NCBI GenBank assembly: GCA_019054805.1
Contig: JAHQIY010000004.1
Span: forward strand, 7,882,501-7,946,500
Direction: 5' to 3'
DNA length: 64,000 nucleotides
DNA from: Brachionus manjavacas
Taxonomy: Eukaryota > Rotifera > Eurotatoria > Ploima > Brachionidae
Shown here: positions 23,126 through 36,298 of the stretch, in pieces
How the letters are laid out: every line of letters begins with the position of its first letter
Numbering within the stretch: position 1 is the first letter of the stretch
Made by a program: the position numbers and the translations under genes
Notes under the pieces: generated by a model
Told to the model about the DNA's origin: nothing
What the model saw: the letters and a program-made list of their open reading frames with translations, nothing else
Database searches by the model: none

Positions 23126-26100
23126 CTTGTTTTTGTGTTTAGAGACTTCGATTTCTACTTTAGCATCGAAGCAAAAACAATTTGGTAAGATTTGCCAAAA
23201 TATAAACAAAAACAAGAAATTAAATTCTATTAATTTGAGATTAGAATTTTAGTTATACAGACGATAGATATTTGAATATTAGCTAGAAAAACAAACAAAT
23301 AAGACGACTAATTCATCAAAATTGATAATCTAAAAGAAGATAGGTTAATACCTAACTTGGTCAAATATTTTGAATTAGCCGATGGATTAGGTCCACGCTT
23401 TATTAAATATTGATAACAAATTTATATCATTAAACTAATCATATCATGTCTATTTTGCCAAATATCAACTTTTCGAGTATCTTGTTTTTAATTAAGTATT
23501 AAATAAAACAAAAAGAATTCAATTATGTACATTGATTTTGTGTGGGATTAGGCGTTCAAAGCCTTGGTCTTTTGATCAGCTTAGCTTGCTAGTCCAAGAA
23601 TAGTCATTTTGCACTTCTTTTTTAATTCTATCCAAATTGTTGACTAAAATTGTCCAAGATTTCTCATTTTCCAGTCACTATCGTTGTTTTGTTAACAAAA
23701 ATTAATCAAAAAATTTCATAAATTTTATAAAAATTGTTTATTTTATTAAAATAAGAAGACTTTAAGCAACAAAATTTTTTATCAAGTAATTATTCAACAA
23801 AAAAAACTCACTTCAAAAATCTAATTATTTTTTCGAATAATTAGAATTTTTGATCAGTTTCTTTAATTTTATGGTATTTAAATTTTTACTAAATTTTGCT
23901 AATCAAATTTTCAATCTAAACTAATTTTAGTGTGTTTTTCAAAATTTTGTTCTAAATGTCATGTTCTGAGCGTATTCGGCAAATTTTTTCATTTTAAGGG
24001 TCATTTGACAAAGTCAGGCCAGTGATCTTTAGAAACCGACTACAAAACAGATAAACTAGATCAATTCAATAGGCCAAGATCTTTAGCATCTTCAATTTTT
24101 TTCAACTATTTCTCCTCAAGTACTTGAAATTTATAATTTAATTAATTTTTTCAAAAACACTTGAATTTAAAATTACATTATTTACTCATAAGATAAGTGC
24201 TATCTATGAATAGGACAAAATGTCAACAATAGGCTTTAAGGTAGTGCATGCATTTGATAAGTCGAGGATGCTCTATAACCTCATTTATTATCTAATAAAG
24301 CATGGACCGTAATTGATTACTAGTCGATGCTCAATATTGTAAATATTAAGTCATAAAATAATTAGCACATGGTCATAAAATTTGTACAATTATTACGAAA
24401 AATTGAAAACACATTCTTGAAATGTCCTCTATGCCATGATCTCTAAATTTATTGCTCCTGATTTATTTACCATTCGTGAATAATTCGCGATCTTGATATT
24501 GAATCATAACTTATTGATTATCATCAAATATTTCAAGTGCTTGGTAATAAATACTAAGCCAATTAAAAAATACTTGAACTTTTCTAGTTTTAGAATTTAA
24601 ATTTTTTTATAGAGCTAATTTTTTTCAATAATTAAAAGTCGATTTTAGAAAATATCATCTATTTATTGAATTATCAATTGCTCACGTGATCAAGATCATC
24701 AAACTAGAATAGCATGACCCAAAATTTTCAAGTTCTTAAATTTTATTTTATTGGTATTTTTTGAATTAAAAAAAAAATTAAGAAATAATAAAAATTTCTT
24801 TTCTAGTTTTTCTCATTAATTCTAATTTTTAAATATTCTTGAAATTTAAATTCAGATAACATAAATTTTTCCAAAAAATACAATTAATGATTTAAGGCAC
24901 TTAAGAAAATAATTAAAATTTTAAAAATTATTATTATTTATCGATATGTTTTCTTTATCTTAAAAAATAAACTTTATACCTATTGTGTGCAGAATCTGGT
25001 TCATCTAGCTTAGATTCGATCAAAATACTTGTATCAATTAAAATATTGGACAAGCAATTTTGGGCTCAATTGATTGTAGTTTTAAAATTAAATTAAATTT
25101 TAAGTCTCATAATTATGGTTCTCTTCTGCTTTATTTTGATAAAAGATTTTTAATTTGATTATCAATTAATCAAGTTTTTCCACTAAACTTCAATTGAATT
25201 CAATTTGGTATAGCTTAACAGGAGAAGCAACTTAAAAATAATTTATGTGTTTCACTTTGATTCACTTTGACTCATATTTTATTTAAAATATTTAAATCTT
25301 AAGTATGTGATTTGAAACTGATCTCTTTTAAATAATGTAAGCTTATTCATTTTAGACACATAAACTATCCTTACATCAATGATTTATTTTATAATCTATA
25401 AATTTTCTTAAATCTTTATATTTTTTTGTGTTTTTTTCAAAACCCGAGAGGTTTTTTTTGCAAATAAAAAAAAAAATTTAATTTGATATTTTTCACTATT
25501 TTTGGAAATAATTATCTTTGAAATTTTATAAATTCGCCAAAATGATTTCTTTGGTGATTCGACATCTGCAAATAGATCTATGGTTTGTAATTATTGTCAA
25601 AAATACGAAACTTTAAAAAATTACAATTTTCAAAGATTATATATCTTTATTGTTACTACTTTCTAAAAGAAATAGATAAATATCTAATATCTAATAAATA
25701 AACCGAATAAATAAATATTTTATTTAATTTTTCCATTAAAAGATGTCTTAAAATCGAGAATATAAATATGCCCGATGTCTTTTTTAATTTTTTTTATTTC
25801 ATTCGATTAAGTTAAGAAAACTTAAAAGAGTTTAGGGTTGGTCTAGCAGTCAAATTTTGAAAACCAGCTTGACGTAATAACTGGTTTTAAAAACTGATTA
25901 GATTTTTAAAAGAAATAAATCTCGAACTGGTTTTGGCCAAATTTTTTTTCACGTTTTTTTGAACAACCTAAAACTACTTATTGATTTAAAAAAAAAGAGT
26001 TTTATAAAAAGTAAGAATTATTTTAATATAAATTTATTTAATTTTTTGAAATGAATGGAATTACTGTTAAATCCTTTTCTATATACAAGCTTCAATGCAT

Positions 26101-27049
26101 ATTAGAAAAATTTATCTTTAATGAATTACAAGATCAGTTTTCAAAAATATGAAAATTATGACCTTTAAACTGGTTAGAGTTTGGATGACTGAATAATCAA
26201 GAAATCTAATTTTTAATTATTTATTCATAAATATTATTTAGCAAGAGGACCCTCAAGAAAATTTAACATTTAAAAGCATTGCATTTTTAAAAGTTCTGAT
26301 CTATGAATGACTTACTGATATCATTTCTTTTAAAATTGTAATTATTGTAATGTGCTACAATTTTTTAAAATTTTTATAAAATTCTTTTTTCTTCTTTTTT
26401 TTCCAAATATTTATGTAGTATTTTTTTAGATCGCTGGCCTAAGTCTAAAGTTTAATAGACTTTAAGATTTTTTTAAGATTTAAATTTAATTTCTTAATTT
26501 CAAGTTTCGATTTATAAAAAAAAAATTTTGCTTTAAAATTAAAGTTTTTAAGCTTTTTCTCTATAAATTCTATGTAAACCTTATTTCTGTACTTTCAAAC
26601 CTCAAAGACTGGTTAATAATAAAAGACCTTTTTTGCAAAAATGTCCATTTAATTTTTTTTTCAAGAGATAAAAACATCTTTTAAATGATGATAATATTTT
26701 TTTATATTTCGTCCGAAAAATATTGGCCAAATGATTTTTTAGGCCAAGATAAGGAATAAATAGATATTTTAATTTATAATGTATAAATCTTTATTTTCAT
26801 CAAATAAACGAAATTCAAAGATTTAAAAAAAAAGATCACCAGAAATATTTTTTTTCTACGATGAATTACTTGGGCTTGAGTTTTATATACCAAAAATATT
26901 AATTACAAAAATCTAAATTTACATGTAACACTATTAATATAAAAATTTCACCAACACATAAATATACTCAATATAATTACAAAAATATATTAAACCGAAT
27001 AAATAAAAAAAAAATTTGGTTTTCGCAAAATAATTTAAATAATGCCAAA
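23126..27049. other. 3.9-kb intergenic stretch, no gene recognised
   Basis: Uniformly AT-rich on both strands. A small hairpin (GAAAACCAG / CTGGTTTT near 25858-25890) is the only structure noted. No protein motif, tRNA-like cloverleaf or retroelement piece was recognised. The last ~170 bp are probably the KLHL18 3' UTR. Confidence 0.5.
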
Positions 27050-30000
27050 TCAGTTAGAATTACGATGATTTTGATTTAGCATACTATTCGGATTTATGAT
27101 TGTGGCAAATTGATTATTTTCTTCTTCTTCTTCTTCCATTAGAGAGTAATAGTTGTTCAAAATTGGTTTGCTATTTGGAAAAGAAATCTGACCTGACTGA
27201 CTAGCGTCTTTTCTAGAACCTAAAGGTGTTTCATTTGGAAGAGGCAAATTAATATCAAAAGGAAGAACTCCAACGCCAACAACTCCCTCGTGAGCAATCA
27301 TTGGTGACACTATAGTCCACTGATCATTTTCTGGATCATACATTTCTACTGAGTTAAGATTACAAATGCCATCATAGCCCCCTATAGCATACAATCTACT
27401 ATTACATGTAATCAAAGCCATTCGGCTTCGTTTTACATTCATTGACGCAACAAATTCCCATTTATCTTCGATGGGGTCATATTTTTCAACTGAATTGAGA
27501 AAATTTAGAGAGTCATATCCTCCAGCAGCATAGAGCTTTCCATTTAGACCAGCTAATCCTAGACGACACCGCTTCGTTTTCATGGGAGCTGCAAAAGACC
27601 AACTATCTTTTTGGGTGTCATAACATTCAACCTTTGAAAATAGAATAACGTTTTTGCTAATTATTTGAAATGAAATGTTTTACAGAGTCGTAAATTCGGT
27701 ATCCATCATGTCCCCCTGCAGCATAAATCATTGAATTAAAAGCAGTTATTCCGGTTGCACTTCTGTGTTTTTTCATATTGCTCAAAATTGTCCATTTGTC
27801 GTTCTTAGGGTCATACATCTCAACTGTGTCTGATGATGCGAAACCATCATAGCCACCGCAAACATAAAGTTTGTTGTTAAGAACAGCGGATCCCAAAGCA
27901 CTAAATAAATAAAAATGATAAATTTTTATTTTTTAATCTTCAAGGTTTTTATAAATTTTAATTCTTAATTTTATTTTGTTAATAAATCACAAATAAAGAT
28001 TTTTTAAGCAGAAAAGTTAAAATGAAAAATCTCAGCAAAAATACAAAGAAATCACTTTGACTTTTTATCCTTTTAATAAAATCATAATTTAATAGTTAGA
28101 TTTAATTTTTTTAAAACAGAATTTTTATTTAGTCTTTAATAACTTTTAGTGTAAATTAAAATTTTTAAAATAATTTAAAAAATTATTAAATAAAAGAATA
28201 AAAGTCGCAATTGACCATTATTATTAAACTAAATTTATAATGATTGACCAAAATTTAAAAAGCAAAGGACTTCAATAAGTCAAATGAATTAGAATATTAA
28301 CATGTCCTATAACTGGACAATCATTTTTCAAATGACAAAATAATCTCCATTTTTTTTACTTTAGAATGGCTATTATAAGAAAAACTTGAATTAACGAGAG
28401 GGATCAAGATGCTGAAATTTTTATAAATTTTAACTTTGTGTATTTATAGAGAATCTTAGATATTCTATCTTTATTTATAATTAAATTTTAGCTATTTTTA
28501 TAATAATATTAAGAATTATCAAGTGAAAAAAAAAGTAGAAATGAATACTAAAGAAATATCTGAATTTTTGAAATTCAAAAATACAAAAAAAAGGACGTAG
28601 TGAAGTTCAAATACAAATTGAAAAAAAAATTTTAATTTTTGCTAAATTAAAATTAAAGATAATAAAACATATTTAAAAAATACTGCGAAATAGTAGTGCT
28701 TTTTTTTACATCATAAAAAAATTTAGGTAAAAAAAGTAATTGTATTTTTCAAAAATGAAAGATTTTTGTTCAATTTGTATTTGAATTTTACAATACCTTT
28801 AGAAGCGATTATTTAAATGAAGAAGCAAATTGTAGTTCGTGATCTAATTCAAGTTTCAATCAAAATTTTTATTTTTTGATTTAAAAAAAAGGTATTTTAT
28901 CAATTTTATAAACTTAACATTTTTCAAATTACTAAACATTAACAAAAATAACTTGTTTGATTTTTAATAAAGAAGAAAACTATATAATTTTTTATCTGAA
29001 GTAAAATATTTATCAATATTTTGCAATTTGCTCTCAAAAAAAAATTAATGAATGAAAAATTTGTGGAACTAATTTAGAAATAGAAATGGAAGCAATTTTA
29101 GGCTTATTTCTATTCTTGAATTAAACTCCAAGAGCATTTTTGTAAGAAATTAAAGGCAAAATTAAAGTGTTTTTAAAAAAATTTATTCTATTCGATACGA
29201 TAATTGGATTTGAGGTTTAGTTAAATGAATGCTTGAGAGATGAAATGTTAACTTTTATTAGGTCTGATAATTTTTCCATTTTCATTCCGTGGAAGTTTTT
29301 TTCTTCATTGTTTTAACATAGAAACTAGGCAATTAACTCAAAAAGAAAAAAGGCTGGATTTGGGCTTTACTCTTAAAGTCGTTAACACGAGGTTACGTTA
29401 TTAAAATATCGTTTAAAGCCATAATTTAGATACCTTTATTTGGATTTTAAATTTTTCTTTCAAATTTAAAAAAAGATTTTAGAAGATTCAATTAATCAAT
29501 TAGGAAAAAAGATTTGATTTTAATTAAAATAACAAATATTTAATGTCATATTAAAAAAGTTTATTTCATCATTTTTATTAAGATTTTAATCTATTAGGTT
29601 AGATCTATTAAGTACATTAAAATAAATTTAATTTGTTTAATATCTAACTGCATGCATTCTTCGGATAATTTTTTCTATTAAAATATTTACCCCAAATAAA
29701 CTCAAAAATATTATTCTACTTAATTAAATGAAAAAATAATTATCTCTTTGACGCTTAACTCAACCTGTTTAAGCCATCCCTATCAATCCGGATTAATTAT
29801 GATTTTATGTATCAACATATCTCAATTAAAAATAAAAAGTAATAATCTATTTGAAATACTGTTGATTAAATTTTTTATAAACTTATTTCCCAATTTAATC
29901 ATGATTAAATTTTATTCCAATAAACACTTTAAGACAACATTAAATCGAAAAAAAATTCAAGTAAACTCAATTAATTTTTACTAATGCATATTCAAAGTAA

Positions 30001-31513
30001 AAAATGTAAGAATATTTCTATACCTTGCTTGGTTTGAAAAATAGTGACTAAGAAAAGACTGAAAAATTTTAAAATATTCCAAAAGAATTGCTAATAATAT
30101 CAAAAGCTTTAAAATTTTTTAAAAACATACTTAAAATTCTATTTATTTTAAGAATAAAAATAAACTTCTTTTATTATCACCTAATGATTCAAATTTACCT
30201 TCGAGGTTTAGAAATTGATGCCACTCTTCTCCACTTTTTATTTTCAGGCTCAAAAACCTCAACAGTTGAAAGCCTCTCTAGACCATTATAGCCTCCAATA
30301 GCATACAACTTTCCTAAGTGGGATCAAAGTTAATTTTAACATTAAAAATTCAAATTTTTTTGTTACCTTGAAGAACAGCAACGGCAACCCGACTCCTACT
30401 CGTGACCATCGACTCTGCCACTTTCCACTTATCATTAACACAATCATAAACTTCCACTGTACTTAAACTGCCTCCTGTTGAATTCATTCCGCCAATTACA
30501 TAAATTAATCCAAACGCATCATTACAGCACCTTGGCTTTAGGTTAAATACTTTGATGTTATTTCGCTTGTCTGGCAAAAGATGATAATAAATCGCTTCGT
30601 CCAGCAAATCTCTTGATTTTAAATTATTTCTGATCATGATCTCTTTGCCAATTGTTTCGACCAAATAGACTGGCGCAACCAACGGCAGTCTGATCAACTT
30701 GAGCAAATCGTATAAATTATCAATTCTGTTTTTTTCATCTTGCTTGACCCAGTCCAAAAGGATCTCATAGACCTGCTCTTCGCATTCCACATTCAATTCA
30801 TCTCTCCGCAGCAATTCAGCCAGCTCCTCATGACCAAGATCCAAAAACTCCTGGGTTTGCGCTATTTTTAGGAAATTTTTATTTATAAACCGATTTACAG
30901 CCAGAACCAAATCATGACACATTAGCTGATCTGCAAAATTTCTCAGACACAGAGCGTCCTGCACAGTCAACCTTTTTTTAACAAAATCGCAGCACGCATT
31001 TTTGATACTTTTTAGATGAAAAAAATTGGCCCCGATTAGCAAAGACTGCACATTTTCATTGCTTATAATTATCTTGCCATTGTAAGAATAATTTATAATT
31101 TGTTCCAGAGCTATGGGATCAATGTTATTAATGGTAATAACATCTTGTTTAGACTCGGCCAGATCATGCAAGAACATGGCGTTAAAGTATGGAATACTGG
31201 CAGCAAGCACGATGCGATGGGCCGTGTACTTATGGTCTTGTGCGATAATTGTTATATCACAGAGTTTTCCCAGGCGCCTTATTTCTTCCATGTTCTGAAA
31301 ACCATTGTTTGACCAGTTGGGATCAGAAAAATTCTCTGCACTCGAGAGTATGGTATTGGATAAGGAGGAAATTTTGGCGCTCATTTGACTGCTGTTTATC
31401 GACATATTGGCGATGGTTGAGTTTAAATTGGAGAAGAGTGACAATGTATTGGCGTAATTGGAATTTCCCAATAGTGGAACATTTGGATTTATTGACTTGG
31501 ATCTCAGTTCCAT
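27050..31513 (-). CDS. KLHL18: Kelch-like protein, KLHL18 orthologue (686 aa)
   Basis: Substrate adaptor for Cullin-3 E3 ubiquitin ligases; vertebrate KLHL18 targets Aurora A among others. Exons: 30367-31513, 30199-30313, 27684-27900, 27050-27631, with matching phases, 2061 nt. BTB about 75-180 (LCDITII, HRIVLAASIPYFNAMF), BACK about 185-290, then six kelch repeats with the GG...Y...W pattern (YVIGGMNS, YAIGGYNG, YVCGGYDG, YAAGGHDG, YAAGGYDS, YAIGGYDG). The ending HEGVVGVGVLPF parallels KLHL18's HEGGVGVG. Extra features are an 80-residue Asn/Ser-rich N-terminus and an acidic C-terminal tail. Intron 2 is about 2.3 kb and holds a foldback repeat. The gene lies head-to-head with PDCD2, 207 bp apart. 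Confidence 0.94.
28599..28792. repeat. Foldback repeat in KLHL18 intron 2
   Basis: Arms of about 22 bp, GTTCAAATACAAATTGAA near 28604-28621 and its complement near 28770-28788, with weaker complementarity outside. A ~195-bp MITE-like element or relic. Confidence 0.5.
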
Positions 31514-31720
31514 TTTAAATCAGACAAAATTTAGCAATTATTAAAATTTATTCTGACAAATCGAATAGATATCATAGGTTTTTTATTCTAAAACTTCTGT
31601 TCAATAAATGAACCAAATTGCAGATTAAACTAACAAAATAAAGCTACCAAAATTTCTAAATAAAATTTAATTTTCATTAATATAAAAATTCAAAAAACTC
31701 GTGCGCTAAATGAAAAAAAA
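31514..31720. promoter_or_regulatory. Divergent promoter, KLHL18 / PDCD2
   Basis: Only 207 bp separate the two start codons, which face away from each other, so core promoters and both 5' UTRs must fit here. The sequence is AT-rich with no clear TATA or initiator assignment. Co-regulation is inference from the geometry. Confidence 0.55.
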
Positions 31721-33388
31721 ATGTCTAAAATTCAGGTAAAAAAAAACAGTTCCGAAATTGAACAGGACTCGGATTCGGACATAGATTTTGACGATTTGGC
31801 CCAGAGTAGCGTAGATGTGGGCTACATTGACACCAGCTTGGAAGAACTGAGCGAACAAGAGCTAAAATTGTATCGAATTCAGATGAAAAGTCCATTTTTT
31901 CCGAACAAGGTGGGCGGCAAGCCAGCATGGCTGGACCATTCAAACGCGCCACTTGCACTCGGTGCCGGGGTTATCAACGACTCGAACAACAACAAGTCTG
32001 AGGAATTGCAATGCCTTTCCTGCAAATCTCAACTGGTGTTTCTACTGCAAATTTACGCTCCAATTGGAGGCCAAAATGATCAATTTTCCACAGAAGCTGA
32101 ATGTCTGGAAGATGCTTTTCACCGAGTTCTATATGTCTTTTTATGTTCGAACCAAGGTTGCAAAGCAAGGACATTCAAAGCTTACAGGTCTCAGCTTAAT
32201 AGGGAAAATGATTTCTTTTCCCATGATCCTCCACCGGAAGATTATGATGAAGACGATTTTGAACAAGAGCTAGCCGACTCTAAAGAACATCTGAAAAAAT
32301 TCTATCTGAATCTACACAAAAAAAACTTGCTGAACCAATGCGCTGTTTGTGGTTTGGCCTGTGCCAAAAAATGCTCGAGATGCAACTTTGTGTTTTTTTG
32401 TTCCCAAAATCATCAGTTGATTGATTGGACCAAGCTTAGCCATAAGGCGCTTTGTAGCAAGTACTCGAATGCCGATTTGGATCAGATGATTCTCGAATGG
32501 GTCGAAGACGAAAATTCGCAGCTTAAATATTTTGAAGAAAAAAATTCACCAGTGTTTCCTGAACGCGAAATTCTAATCGAACCTGAGGAGCTCGATGTAG
32601 CCAAATTGAAAAAAGAAAAAGATAAATTTAAATATGACGAAAAAAGTAGAATTAAGGTGCCCAATTTGTGAATCTAAATTAGTTTAAATTATTTAGAAAT
32701 TGTCGAAGAACTCGGACAAAATGAAGGAAATGATCAAGATTTTGATGCGATCAAGGAAAATGACTATGATAAAGACTTTGAAAAGTTTAAAAAAATCTCA
32801 GCACGGGAACCTGCCCAGGTCAGAGTTTAAATTATAACTTCAATTTTTGGCTGATAAATTTATCCAATTTAAAAAAAAATTTAAATAATTTTAGAAATTT
32901 AAATTTCCTTTAAATGCTCCAAAATGCATTAAATTAGACAGTGCGTAAATAAAAAAATAAGATATCTGATTTTTAGATGCGTAATTAACAAATTAGGTTT
33001 ACTTGATTTATTTTTTTGATGACTTTGTTTCTAATTTACGTCTAATAAACATTCTTGAAGCATAAACATTTTAATCTTTTCTATTTAATAAAAATATTTG
33101 ATTGTTTAGATAATAAGATATGAAAGAGGTGGAAAGCCACTGTGGACTTCCAAGTACCAAAAGCTAAAAGAATCAGATATACCAAAATGTGAGTATTGTG
33201 GCTCAAGACGAATCTTTGAATTTCAAGTTACGCCTCAACTTTTGTGCTATTTGAACCTTGATGAAACCAGACAAATGGATACGGTAGATTGGGCTGGCTT
33301 ATATATTTACACTTGTGTCAAAAGTTGTCAAGCGGCAAAAAATTCGTACGCATCCGAGTTTATTTATAAACAAGATTTTGTTTCCTAA
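31721..33388 (+). CDS. PDCD2: PDCD2 / Zfrp8, MYND-finger ribosome-assembly factor (441 aa)
   Basis: PDCD2 family proteins are dedicated chaperones of ribosomal protein uS5 (RPS2) in 40S biogenesis. Exons: 31721-32645, 32697-32818, 33110-33390 trimmed to the stop at 33388; total 1326 nt. The N-terminal half has the TYPP-like region (VGGKPAWLDH, LQCLSC, LLQIYAPI, LYVFLC). The MYND finger is at 207-245 (C207, C210, C218, C221, C227, H241, C245), which separates PDCD2 from PDCD2L. The C-terminal PDCD2_C block follows: REPAQ-IIRYERGGKPLW, CEYCGSRRIFEFQVTPQLL, WAGLYIYTC. The first donor (A|GTAGAA at 32646) is not ideal, but it alone keeps the conserved frame. The gene converges on NTPCR with 64 bp between stop codons. 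Confidence 0.93.
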
Positions 33389-33452
33389 ATTACGTTTTTA
33401 ATAAAAAAATTATTAAACTTGCTCTTTTTTTAACATTTATTATGAAACAAAA

Positions 33453-34664
33453 TTATGTACTCAAATTTTTCTTTATTAAGTTAAATATTTCTTCAATAAT
33501 ATAATTTCTGTTCTGAAATGTAACCTAGAACAAAAAAAGAAAATTCCTTGTGTTAAACTCAACTAAGTACTTACAGTAAAGGTTTTGCTAAGTTGATGAC
33601 CTTTAAGTTTGTCAGATAAGCTCAAACTTCTGTTTGGAACTGTAGCAACTAGAATAAAATTATCAGAGTTAATCTTTTGAACCATATCTAAAACCAATCT
33701 TTCAAATTCTTTACTATAAGATTCCATTTTGCCAATTTCATCAACAAGATAAACACCTTTGGAAATAGTGTGCTTGAAATTTGTTTTTTTTTAATTCAAA
33801 TCAAAAATTTTCTAAATCAGTACCTTTAGAATGGGCAAGGCTATTTTTTCAAAGCTATTCAAATCAACCGAGTATCTGCCGACTTTAGGAAAGCTGACAT
33901 TCTGTGCTGAACTAAGTCTGGCTAATGGCGCTCTTTGGTTGTCTGTAAAATCTATGACATCGAAGCCTGTTCGCATGTGCGAATTATCTCTTAACTCCTC
34001 AGTGTAAAAACCTTTTAGAGATTCGCTGGTATCCACAGACAATTTCTGATAAAGCTTTTTCAATAATGTTGTTTTGCCAACACCTGATGATAATTAAATT
34101 TTTATTTTATTTATTAAAAAAAATTATTTCAATTTATTTAAATTATGATTTTTAATTAAAAAAAATTTAATCATTGTTTAATCTATTGTCATTTTGCATT
34201 TAAGATGATAATTTCGAAATTATTAAGAAATTAATTTCATTTTTTCGAAAATGCTTGTGGAAATATTTTCTTTCAACAAAATAATTTTAGCTTGAATAAA
34301 GTTTTTTTTAGATAATTTCTTAAATTATAAATCGATTGAAATATTATTTATCAAAGATAATTTTTCCATAAATTTTCTAGCATTTCATAAATAGAACCTT
34401 TTAGAAATGTTTTTTTCTGCCACAAATTTAGAGACTTTTGATTTTGATTATAAAAATATTTTGTGATTAAAAAAAAATTTAGATGAAGTTGATGTTTGCT
34501 TTTTTTTGATAAAATTTAGTTATTTTTTCACAAAAAATTTTAAATTTTTTAAATAGATATTTCTTTACAAAAATGCTAAATAATAAAAATGAAAATTGTT
34601 TAAAACGTGTACCTGGATCGCCCGTGATTAGGATTATTTTTGGAATATTAACATTTAATGCCAT
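33453..34664 (-). CDS. NTPCR: NTPCR / THEP1 nucleoside-triphosphatase (193 aa)
   Basis: P-loop nucleoside triphosphatase of the THEP1 family, which hydrolyses NTPs in vitro; its physiological role is uncertain. Exons: 34613-34664, 33824-34083, 33575-33772, 33453-33524; phases match, 582 nt. The length is close to the human protein (190 aa). The Walker A motif GDPGVGKTTLLKK is assembled across the first intron. THEP1 signatures follow: GFYTEELRD, RTGFDVIDF, LARLSSAQ, VGRYSVDL, then VYLVDEIGKMES (Walker B), VATVPNR, and the closing VTFQNRNYI. Intron 1 is 529 bp; the others are about 50 bp. It is divergent from FIS1 (302 bp) and convergent with PDCD2. Confidence 0.94.
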
Positions 34665-34966
34665 TTTTGTAATTTTAAATATTTAGAATTATTTTAAAAT
34701 ATGCGTCAAAACTTGGAAATTAATGTGCATGCAAACTAATTTATTTATAATTTTTTCTTGTTATTATACTAAGGGAATTTAATCAACGAGTTTATTCATA
34801 TTCATAATTATAAAAAGCTATCTCATTGTAATTTCAATTTATTTCAATTTCTCGAAGATATTTTGAATTTAAAATTTAACAAAACGTTATTTAAGTTAAT
34901 CTTTTAATATTTTTTAATATTTTAATATTATTTTATTTTTAAGATTAAAAAAACACAACTATTAAG
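34665..34966. promoter_or_regulatory. Divergent promoter, NTPCR / FIS1
   Basis: 302 bp between two outward-facing start codons. It contains TTTAATATTTTTTAATATTTTAATATT near the FIS1 side. No defined factor site was assigned. Confidence 0.5.
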
Positions 34967-35419
34967 ATGACTTCAATAATGCTCAATGAGTTTATATCAG
35001 ACGAAGAATTGCTAAAAGCAAGAGAAAGCTTTGATTCAATCAAAAACCCCACAGAGACACAAAGATTCGAATTTGCGCTCAATTTGATCCGAAGTAAGCG
35101 TAGGCCGGTTATCGAGGAAGGCCTTGACATGTTTCAAAGATTGTTTGCCAATACCAAAGATGAAAATATGAAAAGAGATACTCTTTATTACATGGCTATT
35201 GGCCAGACCAAATTGAATAACTATGAGCAAGCTTTGAAATTTCTGCAGTCAATTTTGAATGTACAGCCGGCGAATGAACAAGTTAGAGAGCTTTATATTG
35301 AAGTGAATAGAAGAATGAAAAAAGATGGCCTTATTGGACTTGGAATAGTTGGAAGTGCTGCTGCGGTTGGTTTAGTTGGCATCATTGGCCTTGGAGCAGC
35401 CATATTGGCGAAAAAATAA
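34967..35419 (+). CDS. FIS1: Mitochondrial/peroxisomal fission protein FIS1 (150 aa)
   Basis: Tail-anchored outer-membrane adaptor in mitochondrial and peroxisomal fission and mitochondrial quality control. It is a single exon of family-typical length (human 152 aa). The TPR-like bundle includes FEFALNLIRSKRRPVIEEGL, RDTLYYMAIGQTKLNNYEQAL and NEQVRELYIEVNRRM. It ends in a Gly/Ala-rich transmembrane anchor (about 121-147) and a basic LAKK tail. The start MTSIMLNEF lies just after the divergent promoter with NTPCR. A weak N-terminal ATG ambiguity (M1/M5) does not affect identity. Confidence 0.95.
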   Translation: MTSIMLNEFISDEELLKARESFDSIKNPTETQRFEFALNLIRSKRRPVIEEGLDMFQRLFANTKDENMKRDTLYYMAIGQTKLNNYEQALKFLQSILNVQPANEQVRELYIEVNRRMKKDGLIGLGIVGSAAAVGLVGIIGLGAAILAKK

Positions 35420-35867
35420 GACGTCAATCAGTTTAGGATTTAAAATAACAGTATTTTTTTTTAAATAATAATTTTGAGTTTTCGCTAAATATCTCATTTT
35501 TAATATACTTTTTAATAAATGTAAAATTTTTATTTTGTTAGATTAATTAAAATAAAATAAATTTTTCTTTATTCAAAAACAGCTTGATATCTTTAAAGGG
35601 TGAAACGAAATTGATTGCATAATCCTTAAAAATATTTCGTTTTAATTCGAAAGTTTCGAACAAAATTTTAGAACTATTTTTTTTCTGTTAAAATTGGATT
35701 TTGTTTTTTCAAAATTAATTTTGTTAGATGAATTTCTTAGAATGAAAATACAGAAATCAAAATATGTCGTAAATGATAAAATAGATACATAAATATTTTT
35801 ATCCACAAACCCAGTAAAATCTCCACTAATTGAGTTAAAGAAAAACAAAACCAATATCTTATCCAGT

Positions 35868-36298
35868 TTAGTAGTAGCAGTAGTTTAGACTTTAGCTGGC
35901 TAGCCAGCGAGTGTGCTGACAAGGCACACTAAGACAGCTAATCTTATTGATCCAGCAGTCAACGCCTGCTTTAAAGCTGTAAACATCAGCTAATTGATTT
36001 GGCAGCGAGTTCCATATGCTAGTGGTTCTGTTAAAAAAAGTAATCTCTTTGCCAGTAATCTCAGCCGAAATTTATTTGTGATATTTAAAGCAGTGACCTC
36101 TTCCTTAGTTTTTTGTGACGTTAAGTTGGTGCTTTTTTCAACCAATTCTATTCCATGCATGAACTTGTATAATTGAATTAGATAACCTCTTTTTCTTCTT
36201 TCCAACAGATTTGAAATGTTCAAAGCCTTCAATCTGCTTCGAACGAATTTTTGTAATTGAAGAAACAAATTTCGTAGCTCTGCGTTGAATTCTTTAAA
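35868..36298 (-). mobile_element. LINE 3' fragment (5'-truncated)
   Basis: The minus strand matches the 3' end of the LINE at 48865-49303: LKALNISNLLERRKRGYLI, HGIELVEKS, the CACTCGCTGGCTAGCCAGC palindromic 3' UTR, and an ACT-rich tail (TAGTAGTAGCAGTAGT on the plus strand). It is truncated on its 5' side at about 36298, where another repeat begins. Several stops and frameshifts. Confidence 0.85.

Noticed and set aside
25840-26190. Possible MITE from the GAAAACCAG / CTGGTTTT hairpin
   Set aside because: Only about 9 bp of complementarity and no matching outer arms; expected by chance in AT-rich sequence.
31100-31518. Plus-strand open frames across KLHL18 exon 1
   Set aside because: They are antisense shadows of the BTB domain. 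Their translations have no motif, and the minus-strand gene explains the composition.
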